Shown here one piece after another: positions 10,186 to 18,673 of a stretch of 64,000 nucleotides of DNA (positions are counted from its first letter, which is position 1; every line of letters starts with the position of its first letter). The stretch comes from Neorhizobium sp. UBA7851. GTDB taxonomy: Bacteria > Pseudomonadota > Alphaproteobacteria > Rhizobiales > Rhizobiaceae. A model generated the notes under the pieces. The model made no database searches, was not told the DNA's origin, and saw nothing but the letters and a program-made list of their open reading frames with translations. The translations under genes were made by a program, and so were the position numbers. The stretch is taken from NCBI GenBank assembly GCA_002500765.1, contig DLSX01000129.1, forward strand, positions 35,733-99,732. Reading direction: 5' to 3'.

Positions 10186-10725
10186 TCAGATCTTCGAGAG
10201 GTCGGGGAAGGGGCGAACCGGGATGCTGCCGTCCCAGTCTTCCGACGCCCTGCGTATCGCGTCGAACATGCGACCCTTCGGACCTGCGACTTCCGACAGT
10301 TCGATGACGGTGCCGGGATGGTAATGCGTATCGAAATAGACGAAGCGGCCGTTCTCGCCGACTTCGCCTTCCATCACCACCTTGAAGCCCTGCGTCGTCA
10401 ACCGATCGAGGTCTGCATCGAAAGTGTCCGTCCAGTAGGCGACATGCTGCAGGCCGCGATGTCCTGCGTCGCGAAAGTCCTTGTACATCGAAGGTACATC
10501 GTTACGGGTCTGGATCAGCTCGACCTGCAACTCGCCGGAATTGGCCAGCGCCACGGAATTGTGCGGCTCGTAGCTTTGGCCGAGATAGCGGTAGTTCACG
10601 ATCGGAACCCGCTCTTTGTAGAAAAACGGGCCGACGCCAAGCGTATCGCTCCAGTATTGCATCGCCGCTTCGATATCATCCACGACATAACCCGCCTGGC
10701 GGATTTTTCCAAAAAAACGGCTCAT
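10186..10725 (-). CDS. VOC-family (glyoxalase-fold) protein in the RLP operon
   Basis: A 179-residue protein made of two VOC repeats (about residues 6-60 and 75-145). Candidate metal ligands are His in RGLQHVAYW and Glu in GTVIELSE, with another His in YLGQSYEPHNS. Relatives include methylmalonyl-CoA epimerases, glyoxalases and sugar-acid isomerases, and the sequence alone does not choose between them. It lies 7 bp upstream of the RLP gene, so it is cotranscribed and probably handles an intermediate of the same acid-sugar route, for example an epimerisation or isomerisation step. The C-terminal tail (SIPVRPFPDLSKI) is an addition to the basic fold. Confidence 0.8.
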   Translation of the reverse strand: MSRFFGKIRQAGYVVDDIEAAMQYWSDTLGVGPFFYKERVPIVNYRYLGQSYEPHNSVALANSGELQVELIQTRNDVPSMYKDFRDAGHRGLQHVAYWTDTFDADLDRLTTQGFKVVMEGEVGENGRFVYFDTHYHPGTVIELSEVAGPKGRMFDAIRRASEDWDGSIPVRPFPDLSKI

Positions 10726-10800
10726 CTGATGTCTTGCTCGTAATTCTGATTGAAATTGATGGGGGCGGCAGGCGTTTGCCCGCCGCCGTATATCTCAGGA

Positions 10801-11823
10801 TCAGGCGAGTGAGCCGACGACGCTTTCGAGCGCGCCCCAGGCTTCGTCGCCGAATTCCTTGCTCCACTTGGAATAGAAGCCGCCCGTCTTCAGCTTGGCG
10901 CGGAATGTCTCCGTCTCGACCTTGTTGAACGTCATGCCGGCTTTCTCGAGATCTGCCTGCACGCCAGCATTCAGCGCGGCTATATCCTGGCGCTGCTGCA
11001 GTCCGGCTTCGTTGATCGCGCGCGCCACGATCGTCTTGATGTCATCCTTCAGATCGGACCACTGCCGGCCATTGGCGATGAACCAGTAGCCATCCCAGAT
11101 ATGGTTGGAGAGCGCGCAGTTTTGCTGCACTTCGTAGAGTTTCGCGACCTGGATGATCGGCAGCGGGTTCTCCTGGGCATCGACCACCTTTGTCTGCAGG
11201 GCAGAATAGACTTCACTGAACTGCAGGCTGGTCGGCGATGCGCCGAGAGCGGAGAACATGTCGACCGAAAGCGGGCTTACCGGTACACGGATCTTCAGGC
11301 CCTGCATGCCGTCGGCATTGGTGATCGCATTGCCACTGGTGGTCGTCTGGCGGAAGCCGTTGTCCCACATGGTTTCCAGCGCATAGAGGCGCGAACCCTC
11401 GATCTTGTTGCGCACGAGCTTGCCGACGGGGCCATCCATCGCCTTCCATACCTGTGCATAATCCTTGAAAGCGAAGCCGACGGCATTGAGAGCCGCAGTC
11501 GGCACAAGCGTAGCGATGACGAGCGAGGAAGGCGTGAAAAAGGTAAGCGCGCCACCGCGAACCTGCGACAGCATATCGGTGTCGCCGCCAAGCTGGTTTG
11601 CCGGAAAGATCAGCATCTCCACCTTGCCGTCGGTTTCCTTCGCGATCCGGTCGGCGGCTTCCTTGGCACGGATGTTCAGCGGATGGCTGAGCGGCAGGTT
11701 GTTGCCATAGCGGAGCTGGATTTCAGCTGCTCCGGCAAGGCGCGGAATGGAAAATACGGCGCCCGCTGCCGGTGCGGCGGCCAGCCCCTTGAGGAGCGTG
11801 CGGCGGCTCAATGTCGTTGTCAT
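10801..11823 (-). CDS. TRAP transporter substrate-binding protein (DctP family)
   Basis: Periplasmic solute receptor of a tripartite ATP-independent periplasmic transporter, 340 residues. It has a twin-arginine leader (SRRTLLKGLAAAPAAGA) and a likely cleavage near GAAEIQLRYG. The DctP core is recognisable: YGNNLPLSHPLNIRAKEAADRI, LRIRVPVS-like segment (I see GLKIRVPVSPLSVDMFSALGASPTSLQFSEVYSALQTKVVDAQENP) with the Arg that binds a carboxylate. It heads the RLP-kinase transcript, so the ligand should be the acid sugar that these enzymes degrade. Its membrane partner (DctQM) is encoded on the opposite strand beyond the LacI gene. Confidence 0.92.
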   Translation of the reverse strand: MTTTLSRRTLLKGLAAAPAAGAVFSIPRLAGAAEIQLRYGNNLPLSHPLNIRAKEAADRIAKETDGKVEMLIFPANQLGGDTDMLSQVRGGALTFFTPSSLVIATLVPTAALNAVGFAFKDYAQVWKAMDGPVGKLVRNKIEGSRLYALETMWDNGFRQTTTSGNAITNADGMQGLKIRVPVSPLSVDMFSALGASPTSLQFSEVYSALQTKVVDAQENPLPIIQVAKLYEVQQNCALSNHIWDGYWFIANGRQWSDLKDDIKTIVARAINEAGLQQRQDIAALNAGVQADLEKAGMTFNKVETETFRAKLKTGGFYSKWSKEFGDEAWGALESVVGSLA

Positions 11824-11924
11824 CTGTTCCCTCCCTTATGAAAAAAGTCTCTTCCCATTGACGAAAATCAATCATATGAATGATGAAGTCAAACGTGAAA
11901 TATGATGTAATTTGATGTGTTTCG

Positions 11925-12983
11925 ATGCTGTTAGAACCAACTGAACAGTCTGAGATCAGCCGGCGCCCGACAATTGTCGATGTCGCCCAGCATGCCGGCG
12001 TGTCGACGGCGACGGTCGATCGTGTGCTGAACGGGCGCCAGGGTGTTCGTGCGCCGACGGTGCAGCGCGTGATGCGATCGGCCGCGCAACTTGGATATGT
12101 CGAAGGCGATCTGCTGGGGGAAGCCGTGGCGCCTGCGACGGCAAACATCTCGTTCCTGCTTCCGGCCGGCACGAACCGTTATCTCACTCATCTCGGCAAA
12201 CTGGTTGTCGAGCAGACACCGCTTTTCCAGAAGAACGGCATCAAGCCGACAGTCGAATACATCAAGAGCTTCAGCCCGGATGCGCTGGCCGCTGCAATGT
12301 TGAGGCATGGAAAATCCGCCGACGGCATCGCGTTCATGGCACTCGAACATCCGACGGTGCGCGAAGCGGTCAATCGTCTGGCGGAAAAGGGCGTGCCAAC
12401 GATAACGCTGATCTCCGACATCGCCAATGCCCAGCGCTCGATGTATCTCGGTCTCGACAATCGGTCGATCGGGCGGCTGGCCGGATATCTGATCGCGCGG
12501 TTTGTGGGCAATGCACCGGCCAAGGTCGCGATGATCGCGGGGAGCCTGAGCTACAGGGCTCATGAGGAACGCGAGATGGGCTTTCTTCATGTTCTGCAGG
12601 AAGGTCATCCGAATATCGAGGTCGTCGGCATCCGTGAGGGGCATGACGACGAAGCGCTCAATTACCGGCAGATGCGGATGTTGCTGAGCCAGCATCCGGA
12701 TCTTGCCGGCATCTACAACATTGGCGGCGGCGCGAGCGGTGTCGGCAAGGCAATCAAGGATGCGCGGCGTGAACAATCCCTGGTCTTCATCGGCCATGGC
12801 CTGACGCCGGATACCCGCGCGTTCCTGATCGACGGCACCATGGATGCTGTGATTACCCAGAACCCCGGTGAGACGATCAATCGCGCTATCCGGGCCTTCA
12901 ACAATCTACGAGAAGGCAGGCCTGCGGAAGAGGATATCGACCCGCTGCGCAGCGAGGTGATCTTCCGGGAGAACCTGCCGTGA
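11925..12983 (+). CDS. LacI-family transcriptional regulator of the TRAP/RLP locus
   Basis: A 352-residue repressor-type regulator. The N-terminal LacI helix-turn-helix is clear (PTIVDVAQHAGVSTATVDRVLNG, about residues 15-37, with the hinge-helix region RVMRSAAQLGY). The rest is a periplasmic-binding-protein-like sensor domain (NISFLLPAGTNRYLT onward). The sequence TVDRVLNG instead of TVSRVLN places it in the subgroup with AraC/RhaS-like sugar sensor domains. It sits between the divergent receptor transcript and the DctQM gene, and a catabolic sugar-acid ligand is likely. A weak inverted repeat, ATCATATGAATGAT at 11871-11884, is a possible operator but far from certain. Confidence 0.9.
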   Translation: MLLEPTEQSEISRRPTIVDVAQHAGVSTATVDRVLNGRQGVRAPTVQRVMRSAAQLGYVEGDLLGEAVAPATANISFLLPAGTNRYLTHLGKLVVEQTPLFQKNGIKPTVEYIKSFSPDALAAAMLRHGKSADGIAFMALEHPTVREAVNRLAEKGVPTITLISDIANAQRSMYLGLDNRSIGRLAGYLIARFVGNAPAKVAMIAGSLSYRAHEEREMGFLHVLQEGHPNIEVVGIREGHDDEALNYRQMRMLLSQHPDLAGIYNIGGGASGVGKAIKDARREQSLVFIGHGLTPDTRAFLIDGTMDAVITQNPGETINRAIRAFNNLREGRPAEEDIDPLRSEVIFRENLP

Positions 12984-13061
12984 AAGTGCATTAGACCCGG
13001 ACCACGCTTAAGCCTGGAGGAGGCGGAGTTGGCGGTCCGGTTGCCATTGAGGAGGAGAGAG

Positions 13062-14927
13062 ATGGCGATGAGTTCCGAAGTGTTGGACGACCTGCCGGCG
13101 ATGGAGCTTCAGCAGTCGGTGCCGGGCTCGCGTTGGATGCGGCCGGTCGAGATTATCTGTGCGGCTCTGCTGACATTCATCATCACGATCCTGCTGGTCG
13201 GCGTGACCGCACGCTATGTGTTCTCCTCGCCGCTCATCTGGGTGGATGAAAGCGCATCCTTCGCCTTTCTCTGGTTTGCCATGCTTGGCGCGGCGATCGC
13301 CATCGACCGGCATGAACATCTGCGCCTGACGGTCTTTCTGCATCTCCTCGATGAACGGAAACAGGCATTCGTCGCGACTGTCGGTCTGCTTCTCACCGCT
13401 GTTTTCCTCGGCAGCCTGCTTTATCCCGCGTTCGATTACGCGATTGAGGAGAGCTATGTCACATCTGCGTCTCTGCTGATCCCGATGAGCTACCGCGCTT
13501 CGGCACTGCCCGTCGGATTGACGCTCATGCTGGCGACCGTCATCCTCCATGGGGTGCGCATCGGTAACGCCCGGATGTTGATCGGCGCAGCGGTTCTGGT
13601 TGGAGCCGCCGGGGGCGCTCTTTTTGCGTTGGAGCCGGTATTCGCCTATTTCGGCAACTGGAATATCGTCATTTTTCTCGTCTTCGGCGTGGGCCTGTTA
13701 TTGGCCATGGGCGTGCCGATCGCTTTCTGTTTCGGTCTCGGGGCGCTTTCCTTCCTGACCTTCACCACCTCCATGCCGACCTTCGTCATCATTGGGCGCA
13801 TGGATGAGGGCATGTCCAGCATCATCCTTCTTTCTGTTCCAATCTTCGTCCTTCTCGGTTGCGTGCTGGATGCGACGGGCATGGGCAAGGCGATCGTCGA
13901 AGTGCTCGCCTCGCTGCTCGGTCATGTGAAAGCCGGCATGTCCTATGTGCTGCTAGGCTCCATGTTTCTCGTCTCGGGCATTTCGGGATCCAAGGTCTCC
14001 GATATGGCGACGGTTGCGCCGGCGCTGTTTCCGGAGATGAAACGGCGTGGCCACAAACCGCCGGAAATGATCGCGCTACTTGCGACCGGCGCCGCAATGG
14101 CGGAAACCGTTCCGCCTTCGATCGTGCTGATCGTGCTCGGCTCGACCGCAGGTGTCTCGATTGCCGGCTTGTTCACCTCCGGCTTTGCCATTGCCATGGT
14201 CCTGCTGCTGGTGCTGGCCGTTCTCGCCCGATGGAAATCAAGGCATGAATCGATGGAAGGCGTCAGGCGAGCCTCCGTCAAAACGGTCTGGAAGGCGGTC
14301 GTCATCGCGGCGCCGGCCCTGCTTTTGCCTTTCCTCATTCGTAGTGCCGTTGGCGGCGGCGTGGCAACTGCAACCGAAGTCTCCACTATAGCTGTCCTCT
14401 ATGCACTGATTATCGGTGCGACACTTTATGGCGGCATCAGCCTCAAGAAACTCTACAGCATGCTGGTCGAGACTGCGGCCTTGTCCGGCGCGATCCTGAT
14501 CATTCTCGGCTGCGCTTCGGCAATGGCATGGGCGCTCACCCAGACGGGCTTTGCCTTCAAGCTGGCACAAGCGGTAACCGATCTTCCCGGTGGCTGGCTG
14601 ACCTTCATGGGCGTAACCGTCCTGATCTTCATGGTGCTCGGCTGCGTGCTGGAAGGCCTTCCGGCGATCGTGCTGATGGCACCGATCATGTTTCCGATCG
14701 CCAAGACCCTCGGCATCAACGACGTGCACTACTCGATGGTTGTCGTCACCGCGATGAATGTCGGGTTGATCGCACCGCCGATCGGCATCGGTTTCTATAT
14801 CGCCTGCAAGATCGGGGGCGTTGCGCCGGACGAGGCAATGAGGGCAATCTGGCCTTATATCGGGGCACTGCTCATAGGTCTCTTCCTGATCGCTGTGTTC
14901 CCGATCCTGTCTACTGCATTTCTTTAG
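13062..14927 (+). CDS. TRAP transporter fused permease (DctQ-DctM)
   Basis: Inner-membrane protein of 621 residues combining the small DctQ subunit (about residues 20-190, four membrane segments, with RYVFSSPLIWVDESASFAFLWF) and the large DctM subunit (about 200-620, many membrane segments). Typical DctM motifs are visible: GVPIAFCFGLGALSFL, SVPIFVLLGCVLDATGMG, LVSGISGSKVSDMA and PIGIGFYIACKIGG. It uses an ion gradient to import the acid captured by the DctP protein. The start is taken as ATG 13062 after GAGGAGGAGAG; ATG 13068 is also possible. It is cotranscribed with the LacI gene, with 78 bp between them. Confidence 0.93.
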   Translation: MAMSSEVLDDLPAMELQQSVPGSRWMRPVEIICAALLTFIITILLVGVTARYVFSSPLIWVDESASFAFLWFAMLGAAIAIDRHEHLRLTVFLHLLDERKQAFVATVGLLLTAVFLGSLLYPAFDYAIEESYVTSASLLIPMSYRASALPVGLTLMLATVILHGVRIGNARMLIGAAVLVGAAGGALFALEPVFAYFGNWNIVIFLVFGVGLLLAMGVPIAFCFGLGALSFLTFTTSMPTFVIIGRMDEGMSSIILLSVPIFVLLGCVLDATGMGKAIVEVLASLLGHVKAGMSYVLLGSMFLVSGISGSKVSDMATVAPALFPEMKRRGHKPPEMIALLATGAAMAETVPPSIVLIVLGSTAGVSIAGLFTSGFAIAMVLLLVLAVLARWKSRHESMEGVRRASVKTVWKAVVIAAPALLLPFLIRSAVGGGVATATEVSTIAVLYALIIGATLYGGISLKKLYSMLVETAALSGAILIILGCASAMAWALTQTGFAFKLAQAVTDLPGGWLTFMGVTVLIFMVLGCVLEGLPAIVLMAPIMFPIAKTLGINDVHYSMVVVTAMNVGLIAPPIGIGFYIACKIGGVAPDEAMRAIWPYIGALLIGLFLIAVFPILSTAFL

Positions 14928-15048
14928 CTGAGCGGGCAGCGCGTCAGTAAATGTAAGAAAATGCTCTACCTTTGCGGACATGATATCGCAGGCCGAAGGC
15001 ACTTCAGCGCATAAATCCCTCGCACGAAGTCTAAAAAAACAATCGGTT

Positions 15049-15074
15049 GCTGCAGCGCCTTTCGACGCTGCAGC
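15049..15074 (-). terminator. Candidate rho-independent terminator of the dienelactone hydrolase gene
   Basis: A perfect 9-bp stem (GCTGCAGCG with CGCTGCAGC) around an 8-base loop. On the minus strand a run of seven T follows about 9 bases after the stem. It lies 38 bp beyond the stop of the minus-strand hydrolase gene. The gap before the T run lowers confidence. Confidence 0.5.
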
Positions 15075-15112
15075 GGCCGATATCCTCACTCAGCAGGGTC
15101 TGCCGAGGATGA

Positions 15113-16000
15113 CTATGCCAGATGTTGCCTGAACCAGTCGATCGTCCTATCCCAAGCGAGAGTCGCTGCGGCCTCGTCATATCGCGGCGTCGAATCGTTG
15201 TGGAACCCGTGATTTGTCGCCGGATAAATGTATGCCTCATACCTCTTTTCGTTGGACTTGAGGGCAGCTTCATAGGCGGGCCAGCCTTCGTTTACGCCAG
15301 TATCCAGCTCAGCGTAATGGATCAGTAGCGGCGCCTTGATGGATTTGACGCTGTCGGCGCTGGGCTGGCGGCCGTAGAACGGGACTGCGGCCGCAAGCTC
15401 CGGATAGGCAACAGCTGCCGCATTGGACACGCCGCCGCCATAACAGAAGCCGGTAATTCCGACCTTGCCGGTGGTCATGTCGCTTTCCATCAGGAACTCG
15501 ATTGCGGCGAAGAAGTCATTCATCAGTTTTTGCGGATCTACCGTACGTTGAAGCTCGCGCCCCTTTTCATCATTGCCGGGATATCCGCCGACGGAGCTGA
15601 GACCGTCGGGCGCCAAGGCAATGAAGCCGGCTTTCGCGACGCGACGGGCGACGTCCTCGATATAAGGATTGAGGCCTCTGTTTTCGTGAACGACGACAAC
15701 TGCGGGAACCTTGTCGGTGGCCTTGGCCGGCCGGACGAGATATCCCCGCACATCGCCGTTTCCTTTCGGCGATGAGTATGTGATGTACTCGGCGACAATC
15801 TCGGGATCGGTAAATTCAACCTGTGTCGCAAGCGCGTAGTTGGGGCTCATCGACGAAAGGATCGCCGCAGCAGTCAGCCCGCCGACAGCGAATTTCGCCG
15901 CCCTGTCGAGAAATTCACGTTTGGTGATACGACCATGAGCATAATAGTCATAAAGCTCAAGGAGTTCCTGGGGGAAATCTTTCGCAGTCAGTCGGGTCAT
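15113..16000 (-). CDS. Dienelactone hydrolase family protein
   Basis: Alpha/beta hydrolase of 295 residues related to carboxymethylenebutenolidase. The nucleophile elbow is GFCYGGG, with Cys in place of Ser as in dienelactone hydrolases. The acid is probably the Asp in [10 protein letters not shown] and the base the His in TNHGFHND. Residues 1-60 form an extension with a possible hydrophobic segment ([16 protein letters not shown]), a layout common in the Tat-like exported subgroup of this family. AAGAGGTGG precedes the ATG. It is on the same strand as the enolase-superfamily and MFS genes, 128 bp downstream of them, so it may hydrolyse a lactone in the same acid-sugar pathway or be independent. 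Confidence 0.88.
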   Translation of the reverse strand: MTRLTAKDFPQELLELYDYYAHGRITKREFLDRAAKFAVGGLTAAAILSSMSPNYALATQVEFTDPEIVAEYITYSSPKGNGDVRGYLVRPAKATDKVPAVVVVHENRGLNPYIEDVARRVAKAGFIALAPDGLSSVGGYPGNDEKGRELQRTVDPQKLMNDFFAAIEFLMESDMTTGKVGITGFCYGGGVSNAAAVAYPELAAAVPFYGRQPSADSVKSIKAPLLIHYAELDTGVNEGWPAYEAALKSNEKRYEAYIYPATNHGFHNDSTPRYDEAAATLAWDRTIDWFRQHLA

Positions 16001-16128
16001 GGCGCCACCTCTTGGTCAGATTTTCAATGTAATTCTACACATGCAGAAAACACCGTCCTTTCAAGATTTCGCGACGAACAGTGCGTGGCCGCCAAGGTAC
16101 AGTCCGGCCGATGCAAGCGCGTCATGGA

Positions 16129-17271
16129 TCAACTTAAAGCAACATGATCGACCGTGAATGGCTCCAGCATCACGGGCGAAAGGGTGATGCCGAGACCAGC
16201 CGACTGCGGGACCTCGATCGTTCCGCGCTGCGTGACCGTCGGACGGCCAGCCAAATCCAGAAGCGGGTTGGCCCCCACGTCGAATTCCATGAACGGAAAC
16301 GGGCTCTGACCACCCGCTCGCTGAGGTGCCAATGTCGCCGTCAGATGCAAAGCTGCATGGAAATTGACGACGCTGCCCCAAACGTGAGGGATAAATGCCC
16401 GGTGGTGCAGCTCTGCCAGAACTGCAACCTGGGACGTTCCGCTTAGCCCGGCGCAAATAGCAATATCGGGTTGGAGGACGTCGAATACGCCAGCATCAAG
16501 GAACGGGAGGAAGTCCGAAGGTGCTCCGAAGGTTTCACCTCCCGCGATTGCGCAACGCATATGCGAGCGAACGAGCTGGTAGCCGGCCAAATCGCCCGGA
16601 GGAGCGGGTTCTTCGATCCACAGAGGGGCAACGTCTGCCAGACATTCATATGTCGCAATCGCATTGCGTGGCGTGATCGACTGGTTGAAGTCGATCATCA
16701 GGTCCGCATCGATACCTATCATGCTGCGCACCAGACGCGCGGCTTTGGCGTCGTCGAAGGCACTATATCCGCTGCGCAGCTTTATCGATTTGAAGCCTGC
16801 TGCCAGATATCCCTCGACCTCCTTTTCGAAGTCTCGATAAGGGTGGCCATCAGGCTTGAAGAACGGTCCGCTGGCATAGGTCGTGACCTCACCCCGGCGG
16901 GCGCCTCCAATCAGTTCGTGAAGCGGGATATCCCGCTCGCGCGCGGCCAGGTCGTGGAGCGCCATGTCTATCGCGGCGATCGCCATCGTCGCGACGCCAC
17001 TTCTTGTTTCGAATGCCCGCATCATGTCCTGCCATATACGGCGGTAGTGCTGAGGGTTCTGGCCAAGAACCAACGGAGCAAGGTGCGTCTTGACCACGGA
17101 AGCCGCGGCCGCAGGCAGCGCCCAGGTTTCGCCCCAGCCCGAAAGATTACCGGCCACCACCTCGACGAGCAGAGTGTCTCGCCGATCGAAAAAGATCTTG
17201 GCATTGCCGATCGTTTCCGGGAGTTTTGCGCTCAGATGATAAAGACGGATTTCGGTGATCTTCACGGGCAT
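16129..17271 (-). CDS. Mandelate racemase/muconate lactonizing enzyme family protein (acid-sugar dehydratase candidate)
   Basis: Enolase-superfamily enzyme of 380 residues. Metal ligands are Asp194 (MIDFNQS), Glu220/221 (WIEEP) and Glu246 (GGETF). The His-Asp base pair is His296 (IPHVWG) and Asp269 (QPDIA). These positions nearly coincide with mandelate racemase numbering. The second-strand motif is KLR (Lys164, Arg166) where mandelate racemase has Lys-x-Lys, so the usual Lys166 acid/base is an Arg. This favours a one-base dehydratase or epimerase over a racemase. The ATG follows TGAGGAGC that overlaps the MFS stop, so it is cotranscribed with the importer gene. The substrate is probably an aldonate or aldarate; the exact one is unknown. 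Confidence 0.9.
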   Translation of the reverse strand: MPVKITEIRLYHLSAKLPETIGNAKIFFDRRDTLLVEVVAGNLSGWGETWALPAAAASVVKTHLAPLVLGQNPQHYRRIWQDMMRAFETRSGVATMAIAAIDMALHDLAARERDIPLHELIGGARRGEVTTYASGPFFKPDGHPYRDFEKEVEGYLAAGFKSIKLRSGYSAFDDAKAARLVRSMIGIDADLMIDFNQSITPRNAIATYECLADVAPLWIEEPAPPGDLAGYQLVRSHMRCAIAGGETFGAPSDFLPFLDAGVFDVLQPDIAICAGLSGTSQVAVLAELHHRAFIPHVWGSVVNFHAALHLTATLAPQRAGGQSPFPFMEFDVGANPLLDLAGRPTVTQRGTIEVPQSAGLGITLSPVMLEPFTVDHVALS

Positions 17272-17276
17272 GCTCC

Positions 17277-18575
17277 TCAGGCTTTCCTGGCGTCGGCTTT
17301 TTGCATCATCTCGCGCATCGATCTGCCGAGAACGAGGATGGCGATGGCGGTTGCAAACATCGCACCGGCCAGGAACAGTAACGATCCCTGGAAGCCGCCG
17401 GTCGCATCACGAACCCAGCCGATGATCGACGGGCCAAAGAATCCGCCTGTGCTGCCGATCGAGTTGATCAGGGCAATACCTGCCGCTGCGGCACTTCCGG
17501 TCAGCAGTGTCGACGGGAAAATCCAGATGTTCGGTGAGGCTCCGCCAATGCCGGCAGCTCCAATGGTCAACCCGATCAGGCTGATCAGCGGAGACGGCGC
17601 CATGGCGGCAAGGACAAACCCTGCAGCGCTGACCAGGAATGGGCCGGCGGCATGCCATACACGCTCGCCGGTGCGATCCGCGCTGCGTGCCACCAGGATC
17701 ATGGCGATCGCCATGAAGATTGCTGGAATAGCTGTCACAAAGCCGGTCTGGACTGTCGTCAGGCCGAATTCCTTGACGAACTGCGGCATCCAGATCGCAA
17801 TGCCGGTGGTACCCATTACCAGTCCAACGGCAACGAAGCACATCAAAAGCACGCGGAAATCCTTGATGGCCTTGCCGACCGTGAATTTCTCGGTGGCCTC
17901 GCGCGCTTCCTTTTCCTCGGCTAGGCGAGAAACCAGAATTTGCTTTTCGCTTTCGGACAGGAAGCGGGCTTTCTCAGGCGTTTCGGGCAGCCAGAAGAAT
18001 ACGACGAAACCCATGACAATGGCAGGCAATGCCTCAAGCACGAACATCCATTGCCATCCGCTATAGCCGGCGATGCCATCCATATATTCGATGATGAAAC
18101 TGGAAAGCGGTGCGCCGATGATCGTCGAAAACGGAACCGCGATATTGAATGTTGCGAACATGCGGGCGCGATATTGCGCGGGGAACCAAAGCGTCATGAA
18201 GAAGATGATACCGGGAAAGAAGCCGGCTTCGGCGGCTCCGAGAAGCACGCGCACGATGTAGAAGCTCGCGGGGCTCCAAACGAAAGCGGTTGCCGCCGAC
18301 AGGATGCCCCAGGTAATCAGAATGCGTGCAATCCAGCGCCTTGCGCCGACCCGTGCAAGCACGAGATTGCTCGGCAGTTCGAAGAAAACATAACCCAGAA
18401 AGAATATGCCGGCGCCGAAGCCAAACTGGGCTGCGGTCAACCCCAAATCCTGGTTCATCGTCAGTGCGGCAAAGCCGATATTCACGCGGTCGAGAAACGC
18501 CGCGAAATAGCAGACCATGATGATCGGCAGAATCCGCCATGCTGCTTTTCTGATAACTGCCTTTTCGAGTTCCAT
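17277..18575 (-). CDS. MFS transporter, anion:cation symporter (ACS) type
   Basis: Twelve-helix secondary transporter of 432 residues when started at the ATG at 18575, which has GGGGAGGAGCTGGAG just upstream. The first helix region reads ILPIIMVCYFAAFLDRVNIGFAAL, the signature of the ACS group that imports tartrate, phthalate and hexarates. The central loop (EEKEAREATEKFTVGKAIKDFRV) is charged. It starts the transcript that continues into the mandelate-racemase-like enzyme, so it most likely brings in that enzyme's acid-sugar substrate. A LysR gene is divergent with a palindromic site between. Confidence 0.9.
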   Translation of the reverse strand: MELEKAVIRKAAWRILPIIMVCYFAAFLDRVNIGFAALTMNQDLGLTAAQFGFGAGIFFLGYVFFELPSNLVLARVGARRWIARILITWGILSAATAFVWSPASFYIVRVLLGAAEAGFFPGIIFFMTLWFPAQYRARMFATFNIAVPFSTIIGAPLSSFIIEYMDGIAGYSGWQWMFVLEALPAIVMGFVVFFWLPETPEKARFLSESEKQILVSRLAEEKEAREATEKFTVGKAIKDFRVLLMCFVAVGLVMGTTGIAIWMPQFVKEFGLTTVQTGFVTAIPAIFMAIAMILVARSADRTGERVWHAAGPFLVSAAGFVLAAMAPSPLISLIGLTIGAAGIGGASPNIWIFPSTLLTGSAAAAGIALINSIGSTGGFFGPSIIGWVRDATGGFQGSLLFLAGAMFATAIAILVLGRSMREMMQKADARKA

Positions 18576-18613
18576 CTCCAGCTCCTCCCCGAAAACATTG
18601 GATGGTTCCGTTT

Positions 18614-18629
18614 GCAATAATTGCGCAAT
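18614..18629. promoter_or_regulatory. Candidate LysR operator between the MFS and LysR genes
   Basis: Two overlapping inverted repeats, GCAATAATTGC (18614-18624) and the perfect 10-bp palindrome ATTGCGCAAT (18620-18629), lie in the 98-bp divergent gap. LysR regulators usually bind a T-N11-A dyad placed like this, about 45-60 bp upstream of their own gene. Confidence 0.5.
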
Positions 18630-18673
18630 GTGATCAAATGCGTTTTTTCAACAAAGAAACATTGGAAAATTAA

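Noticed and set aside
11871..11884. ATCATATGAATGAT as a LacI operator
   Set aside because: Only 5-bp arms with a 4-base gap and no second copy, so it is mentioned only as a possibility.
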